DNA from: JAGWJU01 sp035533295
GTDB lineage: Bacteria; Elusimicrobiota; Elusimicrobia; UBA1565; UBA9628
Length of the DNA: 21,740 bases
Direction: 5' to 3'
NCBI GenBank assembly: GCA_035533295.1
Contig: DATLUA010000077.1
Coordinates: forward strand, 1-21,740
A program made the position numbers and the translations under genes. Shown piece after piece: positions 1 to 8,985 of this stretch. How positions within the stretch are numbered: the stretch's first letter is position 1; the number at the start of each line of letters is the position of its first letter. The notes beneath the pieces are model-generated. The model worked only from the letters and a program-made list of their open reading frames with translations, was not told where the DNA came from and did not search any database.

Positions 1-158
1 AACGGCCATCAAGCCCTCCGGCAACGACATTTCTCTTGATTGGGCCTAACGGCAACAGCTAGGATCACGGCAAGGAAGACGGATCAATACGAAGACGACG
101 GCTTACGTCAGGTGTTGCAATAGCTACTTGATGTCGGGATGCCTTTTAATGCCGCGGC
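1..158. other. Left-edge non-coding stretch
   Basis: No confident gene is visible. A plus-strand open frame enters from the left and stops with TAA at 47-49, reading TAIKPSGNDISLDWA. It could be the tail of a truncated gene but is too short to identify. A minus-strand ATG near position 30 (MSLPEGLMAV) could equally begin a gene running off the window. The stretch lies directly downstream of the Panacea-domain gene, where a partner gene might be expected, but no toxin-like frame is seen. Base composition is clearly less GC-rich than the block beyond 970. Confidence 0.3.
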
Positions 159-719
159 TTAAGATTTAAAAACGGACTTCAAGACCTGAGCGGCGCGGAC
201 ATCCTCCGCGACTCCGGCGATGAATTTCTCCGACTTTCCGCAACATTCCAGGATTGTCTCGACCGGAATAACATCGCCCTCCATGTCCCGGTCGTTGTAT
301 TCGGGAAGCTCATGGCTTTTTTTCCTGGCTTGTTCAAAAGTGAGATTTTTCCATCGTTGCCAAATTTCCTCAGCAAGTTTCGTTTCCGCCTTTGACAAAT
401 CATCGGTACCGGGGTCACGGGAAACCGAGACTTCGTTGCCAGCGCGGTGGATGTGATCAGAGTAAAAGGACTTTGCCCCGATTTTCGACGCTTGATACGC
501 CTCGCCTATAATAGGCCCGTATTCAAAACGCTCGTAGGTGCCGCCGATGATCGGCTGCCCCCATCGGGACAAAGCCTCCCGATCCAGATCGTAAAAACAC
601 TTCATGAGCAGATAGTGATCGGACGCGCCGCCGCTTTCCCTGATGAGAAGGGCGGCGACTTGGGTCGCCTTGGCCTCGTCAAAGTCGAAGTGAATCCTTG
701 TGGTCATAGCGGCAGGCAT
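159..719 (-). CDS. Panacea/SocA-like antitoxin-domain protein
   Basis: A 186-residue cytoplasmic protein. The N-terminal pattern is typical of the Panacea domain (formerly DUF4065, SocA-like): a helix with FDFDEAKATQVAALLI (10-25), then LMKCFYDLDREAL (38-50), GQPIIGGTY (54-62) and FEYGPI (65-70). SHELPEY (135-141) fits the family's later conserved SH..P segment. Panacea proteins are known as antitoxins for many unrelated toxins; SocA is an adaptor that delivers the toxin SocB to ClpXP. No toxin is visible beside it here. The ATG at 719 has GGGGAG seven bases upstream; a second ATG at 707 is possible. Composition is lower in GC than the core genes, suggesting transfer. The family call is firm; the role as an antitoxin is inferred. 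Confidence 0.8.
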   Translation of the reverse strand: MPAAMTTRIHFDFDEAKATQVAALLIRESGGASDHYLLMKCFYDLDREALSRWGQPIIGGTYERFEYGPIIGEAYQASKIGAKSFYSDHIHRAGNEVSVSRDPGTDDLSKAETKLAEEIWQRWKNLTFEQARKKSHELPEYNDRDMEGDVIPVETILECCGKSEKFIAGVAEDVRAAQVLKSVFKS

Positions 720-751
720 ACTGTAGCTCCCCGATGTTTAGTTTTCAAGGG

Positions 752-790
752 CCTGGAATCGCCTTTCCAGGTGTCCACCTGGGTGTCCAC
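752..790. promoter_or_regulatory. Overlapping palindromes upstream of the Panacea gene
   Basis: Two perfect inverted repeats share bases. CCTGGAA (752-758) pairs with TTCCAGG (765-771) across six bases. CCAGGTG (767-773) pairs with CACCTGG (776-782) across two bases. GTGTCCAC also occurs twice in direct orientation, at 771-778 and 783-790. They lie 33-71 bases ahead of the start codon at 719. A possible TTGAAA / TACAGT promoter pair with a 17-base spacer sits between them and the gene. An operator for autoregulation is a reasonable inference, because antitoxin genes commonly repress themselves. Confidence 0.5.
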
Positions 791-879
791 AATAGCCGTA
801 AAACGGCGGTATCGGGCCGTAAGCGGCGCACAGGCTCGCAAGGCTCATTTCTCGTCGGAGAAAGGCCGGTTTTGCGGCT

Positions 880-951
880 TGTCGTCGGAAGGCGCGGGAA
901 CGGGCTCCACGGCATTCAAAGTCCGCTGTGTTACCATTACACCACCTGGGA
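880..951 (-). pseudogene. tRNA-Gln(TTG), 5' half intact, 3' half degenerate
   Basis: Read on the minus strand from 951, the sequence gives acceptor TCCCAGG, then TG, a D-arm GTGTAATGGTAACAC and anticodon strand GCGGA. The loop CTTTGAA has anticodon TTG at 919-917. This is a standard tRNA-Gln 5' half. The closing strand reads TGCCGT, which needs one base removed to pair. After that no T-loop TTCGA, no acceptor complement CCTGGGA and no CCA are found. The gene begins 18 bases after the spoVG stop, a position where tRNA-Gln is found beside ispE or spoVG in related gene orders. It is probably broken by a rearrangement; sequencing error could not explain the whole 3' half. Confidence 0.6.
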
Positions 952-969
952 GTCTCTTGCGCGACGCCA

Positions 970-1269
970 TCAGACAACGCCGCCGGCCGGCGCCGGGCCC
1001 GCGGGCGGCGCCTTCTTTTTGAGCTCTTCTTGATAGCAGGCCAAAACCTTGTCCTCCAGGACCTTGCGGAAGCCCATGGTCACGGGGTGCGCGACGTCCT
1101 GGTAGGTGCCGTCGGGTAGACGGCGCGACGGCATGCAGAGAATGAGCCCTTTATTGCTGGAGATAATCTTCATGTTTCGAACGGCGAAGCAGTCGTCGAA
1201 GGTCACGGTGGCGAAGGCCTTCAACTTGTCTTCTTCCCGCAGATGAACCCGGATTTCCGTTATTTGCAA
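970..1269 (-). CDS. spoVG: SpoVG family RNA/DNA-binding regulator
   Basis: A 99-residue SpoVG protein. The conserved core is plain: ITEIRVH near the N-terminus, KAFATVTFDDCFAVRNMKII (17-36), and the family signature MPSRRLPDGTYQDVAHPV, followed by the usual C-terminal helix. A lysine/proline-rich tail ends the protein. SpoVG is a small dimeric nucleic-acid-binding protein that acts as a global regulator; the name comes from Bacillus sporulation, but it is also found in non-sporulating bacteria. The start is TTG at 1269, four bases after the ispE stop and without a strong ribosome site, so translation is probably coupled to ispE. The role here is inferred from the family. Confidence 0.92.
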   Translation of the reverse strand: MQITEIRVHLREEDKLKAFATVTFDDCFAVRNMKIISSNKGLILCMPSRRLPDGTYQDVAHPVTMGFRKVLEDKVLACYQEELKKKAPPAGPAPAGGVV

Positions 1270-1273
1270 CGCG

Positions 1274-2164
1274 TCAGCCGCCCAAGGAGGTTAAAAACAC
1301 CTTCCAGGGATACCCCGAGAGGCGCTTCAAGGCCCGGCGCCCGTCCTCGTGCGACGCCGCGAACCCGAATACCGACGACCCGGATCCGGACATGCGCACG
1401 CCCGAAAGCCCCGCCCGCTCGAGAATGGCCCTGGCCTGATCCACCGTCCGCAAGGAAGAGAGTTCGGCCTGCTCCATGCGATTGAAAAACAGCCCCGAAA
1501 GCCTCTCGATGGGACGGCCTTTTTCCAGGCCTCGCGCCAGTTTATCAAGCTGGGAAAGCCTTGTCAACACGTCGGAACGGGAGGCTTTGGGCAGCGCTTT
1601 GTAGGACTCGGCCGTGGAGATGGCCACGCCCGGATAGGCCAGGATCATGTAGGGCAGGGTATGTCCCACCTTCAGGGGCGTCAAGCGATCGCCGATGCCG
1701 CGGGCCAGGGCGAAAGCCGAGGGCTGCAGGAAAAAAGGCACGTCCGCGCCCAGGCTGCGGCCGATGTCGAAAAGAATCCCGCGGGTCTTGGCGCCCTTGG
1801 GCATATCCAAGAGCTTGGCCAAGCCCAGAAGCGCGCCGGCCGCGTCCGAGGAGCCGCCGCCCAGGCCCGCGCCCACCGGAATTTTCTTGGACAAGACCAG
1901 GCGCACGCCTCGCTTGACCCCGGCGGCCTCGCGCAAGAGCTTGGCGGCGCGAAAAACCAAGTTGTCGGGGCCGGCCGGGACCTCGGGCGCGCCTTCCTGC
2001 GGCTCGATTAAAAAAGTCAGCTCCCCGCCGGGCGCCCAATCCAGGTCCAGGACGTCGTAGAGGTGGATTTTGGCCATCAGGCTCGCGATGTTGTGATAGC
2101 CGTCGCGCCGTTTGGAGACGATCTCCAAAAAAATATTGATCTTGGCCGGGCATTGGATTTTCAT
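1274..2164 (-). CDS. ispE: 4-diphosphocytidyl-2-C-methyl-D-erythritol kinase
   Basis: IspE phosphorylates the 2-hydroxyl of 4-diphosphocytidyl-methylerythritol using ATP, a step of the MEP isoprenoid pathway in the cytoplasm. The 296-residue length is normal. GHMP-kinase motifs are present: PAKIN (6-10) with Lys8, the glycine/serine loop IPVGAGLGGGSSDAA (95-109), Asp141 in GADVPFF, and RMSGSGSSVFGF (257-268). Lys8 and Asp141 match the catalytic pair of characterised enzymes. The ATG overlaps the stop of the upstream TPR gene as ATGA, so the two are translationally coupled. The enzyme is followed four bases later by spoVG. Confidence 0.96.
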   Translation of the reverse strand: MKIQCPAKINIFLEIVSKRRDGYHNIASLMAKIHLYDVLDLDWAPGGELTFLIEPQEGAPEVPAGPDNLVFRAAKLLREAAGVKRGVRLVLSKKIPVGAGLGGGSSDAAGALLGLAKLLDMPKGAKTRGILFDIGRSLGADVPFFLQPSAFALARGIGDRLTPLKVGHTLPYMILAYPGVAISTAESYKALPKASRSDVLTRLSQLDKLARGLEKGRPIERLSGLFFNRMEQAELSSLRTVDQARAILERAGLSGVRMSGSGSSVFGFAASHEDGRRALKRLSGYPWKVFLTSLGG

Positions 2165-4350
2165 GGCGCCGCGGCCGGCGGAGAGAACTGCACGTGGACC
2201 TGGGTGAGCGCGATGTCCAGGCTAAAGCCGCGGCCCGAGAACAGGAAATCCCGCGGCAGGGCGCGGCTTTTCTGGAAGGAAAAACTGCGCAGGGACAGGA
2301 TCACGCCGGGCCGGCGCGGCGAGCTGATTTTCTCGACGAAGAGCCCGCCGCGGGAAAGCGTCAGTATCCAGGACGGACTTTCCAGCCGCGGCTTGGAAAA
2401 CCACGGCTTGACGTAGCGGACCGGGCCCGCGGCGTAAATCGCGCCGCTCAAATAGCCGCGCAAAAGCTCCAGCGCCGCCTGGGCCGCGGACTTGACCGCC
2501 GCGGGGTCAAGCCCGCCGGCCGCGGGCACGCCGGGCGAGAGCGAAAATCCGTCCTGGCCCAGCTTCATGTCCACCAGGGGCGTGAAGAGCGGCCCCAGCC
2601 ACTCCAAGTCGAGAGCGTCGGGATTTTGGAACGAGAGCAGGCCGACGAAGGAAAAGCCATGGCCCAGCACGGAGCCGCGCACCGCGCAGAGCCCCGAGAC
2701 GCGCTCGATGCCGCCCTGGGCCGCGCCCAGGTATTTCAAGTAGAGCGGCCCCAGCTCCCCGGTCCGAAGATGCCGGCGCGCCGCGCGGGCGCGGGCGGCG
2801 CTTTTAGGCGGAGAGGCCAAGGACGCGGAGCGCATGAGCGCCTTCCAGGCCGCGGGCCAATCGCCCCGCGCCGCGTCGGCCTCGCCCAGATGCTCCCAGA
2901 TGATCTCGTCGTTGGGAATGAGGCTGACCGCGCGCTCGAGCGCGCTCACCGCCTCGGTCGAGCGGCCCTCCTTAAAATAAGCCCAGCCCAAGGAATCGAC
3001 GTAGGCGCCGTTGTCGGGGTCGAGCGCGACGGCCCGCTGGACCAAGCCCGCGGCCTTGGCGAGTTCCAAGCCCCGGTCGGCCAGGGAATAGCCCAGGTAG
3101 TTCAAGGCCGCGGCGTCCTTGGGATCGCGGGCCAAGAGCGCGTCGAACTGCTTCTCCGATTCGCCCATCTTGTTCTCGGTCTCAAGGAGGCTGGCCAGCT
3201 GGTAGCGCGCGTCGCGAAAATCGGGCCGCGCCTTGACGATTTCGCGCAGGAGCGCCTCGGCCCGGGCGTTTTGGCCCGTGTCGCGGCAGCCCAAGGCCAG
3301 GAAATAGGACGCCTCGACGTTATCCGGCCAGAGCGCGTGGGCGCGCTCCAGAACCTTGACCGCCGCGGGCGTCTGGTCTTCCTGGGTCAAATCGTAGCTC
3401 AGGCGCAAGGACAGCGCCGGGTCCTGGCCCAGCGCGGCGCTGGAATCGATGTAGGCCGCGGCCGCGGAAAAATCGCCCTGGCTCTCCGCCGCGGCGGCCA
3501 GGTAGTCGTCGGCCTCGGGATCGGCGGGCGCGAGCGCGTGCGCGGCGGAAAAATTCTCTCCGGCGCTCTTCTCGTCGTTTTCCTCCAGGAACAAATCCCC
3601 CACGCGATCCAGGAGAGGGGCGCTGGGCCCGGCCTGGGCTAGGATGATCTGGTACTGGGCCAGCGCCGCCGGCGTGTCGGTCTTGACCTCGTAGGCTTGG
3701 GCCAGGGCGTAGCGGCCCTCCAAGGTGTCTATCTCCGGATCCGCCGCGGCCGCGGATTCTAAATCGCTCTTCGCGGCGGAAAGGTTGCCCGCCATGATCT
3801 CGATTTTGACCCGCTCGTAGCGCACGGCGGCGTCCTCGCCGGGGTTGCGCTGGAGGAATTGCTCCAACAGCGCCAGGGCGCGGTCCGAGGACGACGCGGC
3901 CTCGATTTCGGCCTCGGAAAAAGCCGCGTCGGACGACGAAGGGTCCAACTCCAGGGCCCGGCCGAAGGCGGAAAGCGCCGCGGCCTTGTCGCCGGCGGAC
4001 CACGCGACCCGGCCCAAAAGCAGGTAGGACTTCGCGTTTCCGGAATCCTCGGCCACGGCCTCTTGCGTCCACTTTTGGGCCTCGGGCGCGTCGTTGGCGT
4101 CTAAGGCCGCGTCCGCGGCCTGGCGCAGGATATAGGCGGAATGCGGATCTTGCTCGAGCGCGGCCCGGTAGGCCTTGAGCGCGCCGGCGTCGTCCCCCTG
4201 GTTTTGCAGCGTCAGGGCCTTCAAGTAGAAATCCAGCGCGGGCGCCGCGGGCGTTTGGGACGGAGCCCGGGCGGCGCGGACGCCGCGCGGCGCGGACGCC
4301 AAAAAGCCGAGGGACAAAACCGCCAGTGCCGCGCGCCTATGCAGTGTCAA
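2161..4350 (-). CDS. Exported TPR protein with LolB-like C-terminal domain
   Basis: A 729-residue protein. The N-terminus (MTLHRRAALAVLSLGFLASA) is a Sec signal peptide without a lipobox cysteine. Residues about 40-540 form many tetratricopeptide repeats, seen as recurring 34-residue units such as ALSAFGRALELDPSSSDAA and AVALDPDNGAYVDSLGWAYF. From about 548 the repeats end and a beta-rich segment begins (IERVSGLCAVRGSVLG, LEWLGPLFTPLVDM). It resembles the LolB/DUF4292 fold used in lipoprotein sorting to the outer membrane. The gene for LolB neighbours ispE in gammaproteobacteria, which supports this reading. The start is TTG at 4350, overlapping rimI by 14 bases. TPR content is certain; the LolB resemblance is moderate and not based on a search. 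Confidence 0.75.
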   Translation of the reverse strand: MTLHRRAALAVLSLGFLASAPRGVRAARAPSQTPAAPALDFYLKALTLQNQGDDAGALKAYRAALEQDPHSAYILRQAADAALDANDAPEAQKWTQEAVAEDSGNAKSYLLLGRVAWSAGDKAAALSAFGRALELDPSSSDAAFSEAEIEAASSSDRALALLEQFLQRNPGEDAAVRYERVKIEIMAGNLSAAKSDLESAAAADPEIDTLEGRYALAQAYEVKTDTPAALAQYQIILAQAGPSAPLLDRVGDLFLEENDEKSAGENFSAAHALAPADPEADDYLAAAAESQGDFSAAAAYIDSSAALGQDPALSLRLSYDLTQEDQTPAAVKVLERAHALWPDNVEASYFLALGCRDTGQNARAEALLREIVKARPDFRDARYQLASLLETENKMGESEKQFDALLARDPKDAAALNYLGYSLADRGLELAKAAGLVQRAVALDPDNGAYVDSLGWAYFKEGRSTEAVSALERAVSLIPNDEIIWEHLGEADAARGDWPAAWKALMRSASLASPPKSAARARAARRHLRTGELGPLYLKYLGAAQGGIERVSGLCAVRGSVLGHGFSFVGLLSFQNPDALDLEWLGPLFTPLVDMKLGQDGFSLSPGVPAAGGLDPAAVKSAAQAALELLRGYLSGAIYAAGPVRYVKPWFSKPRLESPSWILTLSRGGLFVEKISSPRRPGVILSLRSFSFQKSRALPRDFLFSGRGFSLDIALTQVHVQFSPPAAAP

Positions 4351-4789
4351 GGGGGAGATCCATCAAGAGGGCATCGGAGCCGTCATTATAGAACTTTGGC
4401 CGGCGGCCCACAACGCGGAAACCGGAGGACTCGTAGAGCCCGAGCGCGGCGGGATTCTCCGCGCTGACCTCCAGGGTCGCGCGGGACAGCCCGCGCTCGC
4501 GGCAGCGCGCCAAAAGCGCGTTCAAGAGCCGGCGGCCCAGGCCCCGCCCCGCGGCCTCGGGCGCGACCGCGACGGTGGTCACCTGGCCCTCGGGCGGAAT
4601 TTCCCATAAGCCCGCGTAGCCCAGGACCGCGCCGCCTTCCTCGAACACCAAGAAATAGGCCCGCTCCCAGGACAGCTCCCGCTCGAACTGCGCGCGGCTC
4701 CAGCCGGGCGTGGTGGTCCAGCGGCCCTCGATGGCCAGGACGGCGTCTAGGTCAGCGCGCCGGGCCGGGCGGATGCAGTCTTTTTTCAT
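4337..4789 (-). CDS. rimI: GNAT acetyltransferase, RimI-like
   Basis: A 150-residue GNAT-fold N-acetyltransferase. The acetyl-CoA loop is visible as VTTVAVAPEAAGRGLGRRLL (about 70-89), with the R/Q-x-x-G-x-G/A type turn AAGRGLG. The C-terminal NPAALGLYESSGFRVVGRR is typical of RimI. RimI acetylates the N-terminal alanine of ribosomal protein S18 in Escherichia coli; related enzymes have wider targets. Its position directly after tsaB is the classic tsaB-rimI arrangement. It overlaps the 3' end of tsaB by 38 bases and the TPR gene by 14 bases. The substrate is inferred from family and neighbours. Confidence 0.85.
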   Translation of the reverse strand: MKKDCIRPARRADLDAVLAIEGRWTTTPGWSRAQFERELSWERAYFLVFEEGGAVLGYAGLWEIPPEGQVTTVAVAPEAAGRGLGRRLLNALLARCRERGLSRATLEVSAENPAALGLYESSGFRVVGRRPKFYNDGSDALLMDLPLDTA

Positions 4790-5372
4790 AACCGGCTGTT
4801 TTCAAGTAGAGCGGCGCGAAGGCGGGAATCTTTTTTTGGGAAAGCCGCAGGGCCGCCAGACCCAGCATGTCCTCGGCCTCGGGCGCGGCGCTAAAAACAA
4901 AAAAGCCGCGCCGCTCCCAGGCGCTTTTGGCTTGCGGCCACTCTGCCGCCTCGGCCCAGGCGGGCTTGCCCGCGGCGCGGGGCGCGCGGCCCGCCGCGCC
5001 GGAAAAGCCCTGGTGAAAAATATCGCCGCGCGGGCCCTCGATGGCGGCGCAGCGCCGGCCGCCGCGCGAAAAGGCCGCGGCCTCCAGGCGCGAGACGGCC
5101 AAGGCCGGAATCCCCAAAGTTCCGGCGGTGACCGCGGCGTAGGCCATGCCGATGCGGATGCCGGTGAAGCGCCCCGGCCCCGCGGCCGCCGCCACCGCGT
5201 CCAAGTCGCGCGGCGCCAGCCCGGCCCGCCTCAAAATCTCCCGCGCGGCGGGAAAAAGCGTCTCGTCGTGGGGGCGCGCGGATTTTTGCCGGCGCAGCGC
5301 GTAGACCCGCCCGCGCGATAAAAGCGCCAGGCTCAGCACCGGCCCCGAGGCGTCGACCGCGAGGATGTTCAC
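4752..5372 (-). CDS. tsaB: tRNA t6A biosynthesis protein TsaB
   Basis: TsaB is an ASKHA-fold partner that stabilises TsaD in the complex making threonylcarbamoyladenosine at position 37 of ANN-decoding tRNAs. The 206-residue protein starts MNILAVDASGPVLSLAL, with the family motif AAGPGRFTGIRIGMAYA at about 63-79 and the C-terminal PLYLKTAGYEK. The open frame extends further upstream, but the GTG at 5372 is chosen because the family begins with NILAVD and because it overlaps the tsaE stop as GTGA. The length is slightly shorter than in Escherichia coli. TsaD and TsaC are not in this window. Confidence 0.93.
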   Translation of the reverse strand: MNILAVDASGPVLSLALLSRGRVYALRRQKSARPHDETLFPAAREILRRAGLAPRDLDAVAAAAGPGRFTGIRIGMAYAAVTAGTLGIPALAVSRLEAAAFSRGGRRCAAIEGPRGDIFHQGFSGAAGRAPRAAGKPAWAEAAEWPQAKSAWERRGFFVFSAAPEAEDMLGLAALRLSQKKIPAFAPLYLKTAGYEKRLHPPGPAR

Positions 5373-5839
5373 GACTTCTCCAGCGCCGCGACCACGGCGC
5401 GCGCGCGCGGCCCGCGGCCGCGGAAAGTCAGGCGGCGTCCGCGCGGGACGACCGCGATGGCCACCTCCAAGCGATCTTTGGGGCAGTACGCCTGGGCGGC
5501 GCGCGGCCATTCGATAAGGCAGACGGCGGCGGCGTCGCCCAAAAAATCCTCCAGCCCGATGTCGCCGGACTGGGCCGCGGCCACGCGGTAGAGATCCAGG
5601 TGGTAGACGGGGCCGCGGCGCGCGCCATACGTATGCGCCAGGGTGAACGTCGGGCTCGCGACCAGGCCCCGAAACCCGGCGCCTGCGGCGATGCCCTTGG
5701 CCAGCGTGGTCTTGCCGCTGCCCAAATCGCCCGAGAGCAGGACCACGTCGCCGCCGCGCAGGACTTTTCCCAGCCGGCGGCCCAGCGCCACGGTCTGTTC
5801 CGCGCTTTGCGTGGTGAAGGTTCGCGATGAGCCCGTCAT
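5369..5839 (-). CDS. tsaE: tRNA t6A biosynthesis ATPase TsaE
   Basis: TsaE is the P-loop ATPase that drives turnover of the TsaB-TsaD complex in t6A formation. The 156-residue protein has Walker A GDLGSGKTTLAKG (37-49), the segment SPTFTLAHTYGARRGPVYHLDLYR, and CLIEWPRAA, all standard for the family. The frame is open for 84 codons upstream, but the ATG at 5839 is taken because it gives the usual N-terminus and overlaps the nnrD stop as ATGA. It overlaps tsaB by four bases, so the two partner proteins are translationally coupled. Confidence 0.94.
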   Translation of the reverse strand: MTGSSRTFTTQSAEQTVALGRRLGKVLRGGDVVLLSGDLGSGKTTLAKGIAAGAGFRGLVASPTFTLAHTYGARRGPVYHLDLYRVAAAQSGDIGLEDFLGDAAAVCLIEWPRAAQAYCPKDRLEVAIAVVPRGRRLTFRGRGPRARAVVAALEKS

Positions 5840-6765
5840 AGCGACTTGAAGGCCCCGGAAAATTCCTCGATGAGCCGGGACGCGCTTGACGCCCACGGCG
5901 TGGCGCGGCGCCCGGCGGCCTCGCCGGCCTTGCCGTGCAACCAGGCGGCCAGGGCCGCCGACTCCAGGGCCGCGTCTTTCGAGCCGCGGCCGGAAGCCAG
6001 GCGCTGGGCCCACAAGCCCGCCAAAAGCCCGGTCAGCACGTCGCCCGAGCCGCCCTTGGCCAGGGCCGGCCCGCCGGTTTGGTTCATCCAAATTTTCCGC
6101 CCGTCGGAAACCAGCGTGCGGCGCCCCTTAAGCAGAACCGCGCAGCCCCAGCGTCGCGCCATATCCAGGACCGCGGCCGGGCGGTCGGCCTCGACGCGGG
6201 CGGCGCTGGTTTTAAGGCAGCGGCCCATCTCGCCCGGGTGCGGCGTCGCGACGCAGCCGCCGGGCCGCGCCAGGATGCTCCGGACCGCGGCGGGGCTTAG
6301 GCCCGAGAGGATGTTGAGCGCGTCCGCGTCCAGGAGCGACGGAATTTTTATCTTGCGCAAAGCCTGGAGAAGAAATTTTCTAGCGCCCGGATTCCGGGAA
6401 AGGCCCGGACCGGCGGCCATGACCGTGAATTTTTTCTTGGCGGCGGCGCGCGCGAGCTCCGCGGCCGCGGCCGGGGAAAAAGCGCCTTGCGCGTTCTGCG
6501 CGAGCCCCAAGGTCATCGCCTCGGGCACGCGGCCCGCGACCACGTTTTGAATCCCGCGCGGCACGGCCAAAGTGACCAAGCCCGCGCCCGAGCGCGCCGC
6601 GGCGCGGGCCGCCAAAATCGCCGCGCCGGCCATGCCGCGCGAGCCGGCGACCACGAGGACGTGCCCGAAGACGCCCTTGTGATCGCCCGCGCGCCGGGGC
6701 GTCAAGAACCGCCGCAGTTCCCGCCGGGACAGGGCCCGCGCACGGGGCGGCGCGGCGCGGGTCAC
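5836..6765 (-). CDS. nnrD: ADP/ATP-dependent NAD(P)H-hydrate dehydratase
   Basis: NnrD dehydrates the S-form of damaged NAD(P)HX back to NAD(P)H in the cytoplasm. The 309-residue protein shows the ribokinase-like family motifs: KGVFGHVLVVAGSRGMAGAA (30-49), AAGPGLSRN, LLDADALN, TPHPGEMGRCL, LKGRRTLVSDG and the nucleotide-binding KGGSGDVLTGLLAGL. The partner epimerase domain NnrE, often fused at the N-terminus, is absent: the protein begins directly before the dehydratase domain. The GTG at 6765 overlaps the acpS stop as GTGA, which sets the start. The acpS-nnrD-tsaE order is common in bacteria. Confidence 0.92.
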   Translation of the reverse strand: MTRAAPPRARALSRRELRRFLTPRRAGDHKGVFGHVLVVAGSRGMAGAAILAARAAARSGAGLVTLAVPRGIQNVVAGRVPEAMTLGLAQNAQGAFSPAAAAELARAAAKKKFTVMAAGPGLSRNPGARKFLLQALRKIKIPSLLDADALNILSGLSPAAVRSILARPGGCVATPHPGEMGRCLKTSAARVEADRPAAVLDMARRWGCAVLLKGRRTLVSDGRKIWMNQTGGPALAKGGSGDVLTGLLAGLWAQRLASGRGSKDAALESAALAAWLHGKAGEAAGRRATPWASSASRLIEEFSGAFKSL

Positions 6766-7103
6766 GGCGTCCGCATCGCGACCGCGACGGCGTAGTCGCG
6801 GCTGTGCGAGAGGGAAATGGCCACGTCCGGGCTCCTGCGCCCGCGGATCAAGGCCGAGGGCTTGCCCGAGCCGTCGCTTGAGACGGAGATGTCCTTCAAG
6901 AAAATCCCGGACACGCCCGCCGCCTTCCACACCGCCTCCTTGGCCGCGAAGCGCACCGCGAAGTGCGGCCACGGATCGCTCTTGGCTTGGCAGTAGGCGA
7001 TTTCCTCGGGCGTGAACACGCGGGACAAGAAGCGCGGCCGGCGCCGGGCGGCGTCGCGGATGCGGCGGATGTCCACGATGTCGACTCCCAAGGACGCGGC
7101 CAC
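6762..7103 (-). CDS. acpS: Holo-[acyl-carrier-protein] synthase
   Basis: AcpS transfers 4'-phosphopantetheine from coenzyme A to the serine of acyl carrier protein, activating fatty-acid synthesis. The 113-residue length is normal. Key motifs are GVDIVDI (6-12) with metal-binding Asp8, FTPEEIAYC (30-38), RFAAKEAVWKA (51-61) with Glu56, and ISLSHSRDYAVAVA near the end. The start is GTG at 7103, four bases after the glmS stop, and it sits just ahead of LGVDIVDI as the family requires. Confidence 0.95.
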   Translation of the reverse strand: MAASLGVDIVDIRRIRDAARRRPRFLSRVFTPEEIAYCQAKSDPWPHFAVRFAAKEAVWKAAGVSGIFLKDISVSSDGSGKPSALIRGRRSPDVAISLSHSRDYAVAVAMRTP

Positions 7104-7106
7104 GGC

Positions 7107-8976
<1,870 letters not shown>

Positions 8977-8985
8977 GCGCTTCTC

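Noticed and set aside
1..49. Tail of a plus-strand gene reading TAIKPSGNDISLDWA
   Set aside because: Fifteen codons without a family match cannot be called a gene; noted only within the left-edge entry.
776..950. CCACCTGGG repeated at 776-784 and 942-950 as an attachment-site pair
   Set aside because: Nine bases only; the first copy is part of a local palindrome and the second of the tRNA acceptor/D-arm region. There is no integrase and the flanks do not match.
2194..3642. Long plus-strand open frame of 482 codons opposite the TPR gene
   Set aside because: It is a shadow of a GC-rich coding strand: no recognisable domain, and residues are dominated by Arg, Gly and Gln. The minus-strand TPR protein explains the stretch.
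8977..8985. Possible glmS ribozyme upstream of glmS
   Set aside because: Only nine bases separate pdxJ and glmS, and no ribozyme core could fit without lying inside pdxJ.
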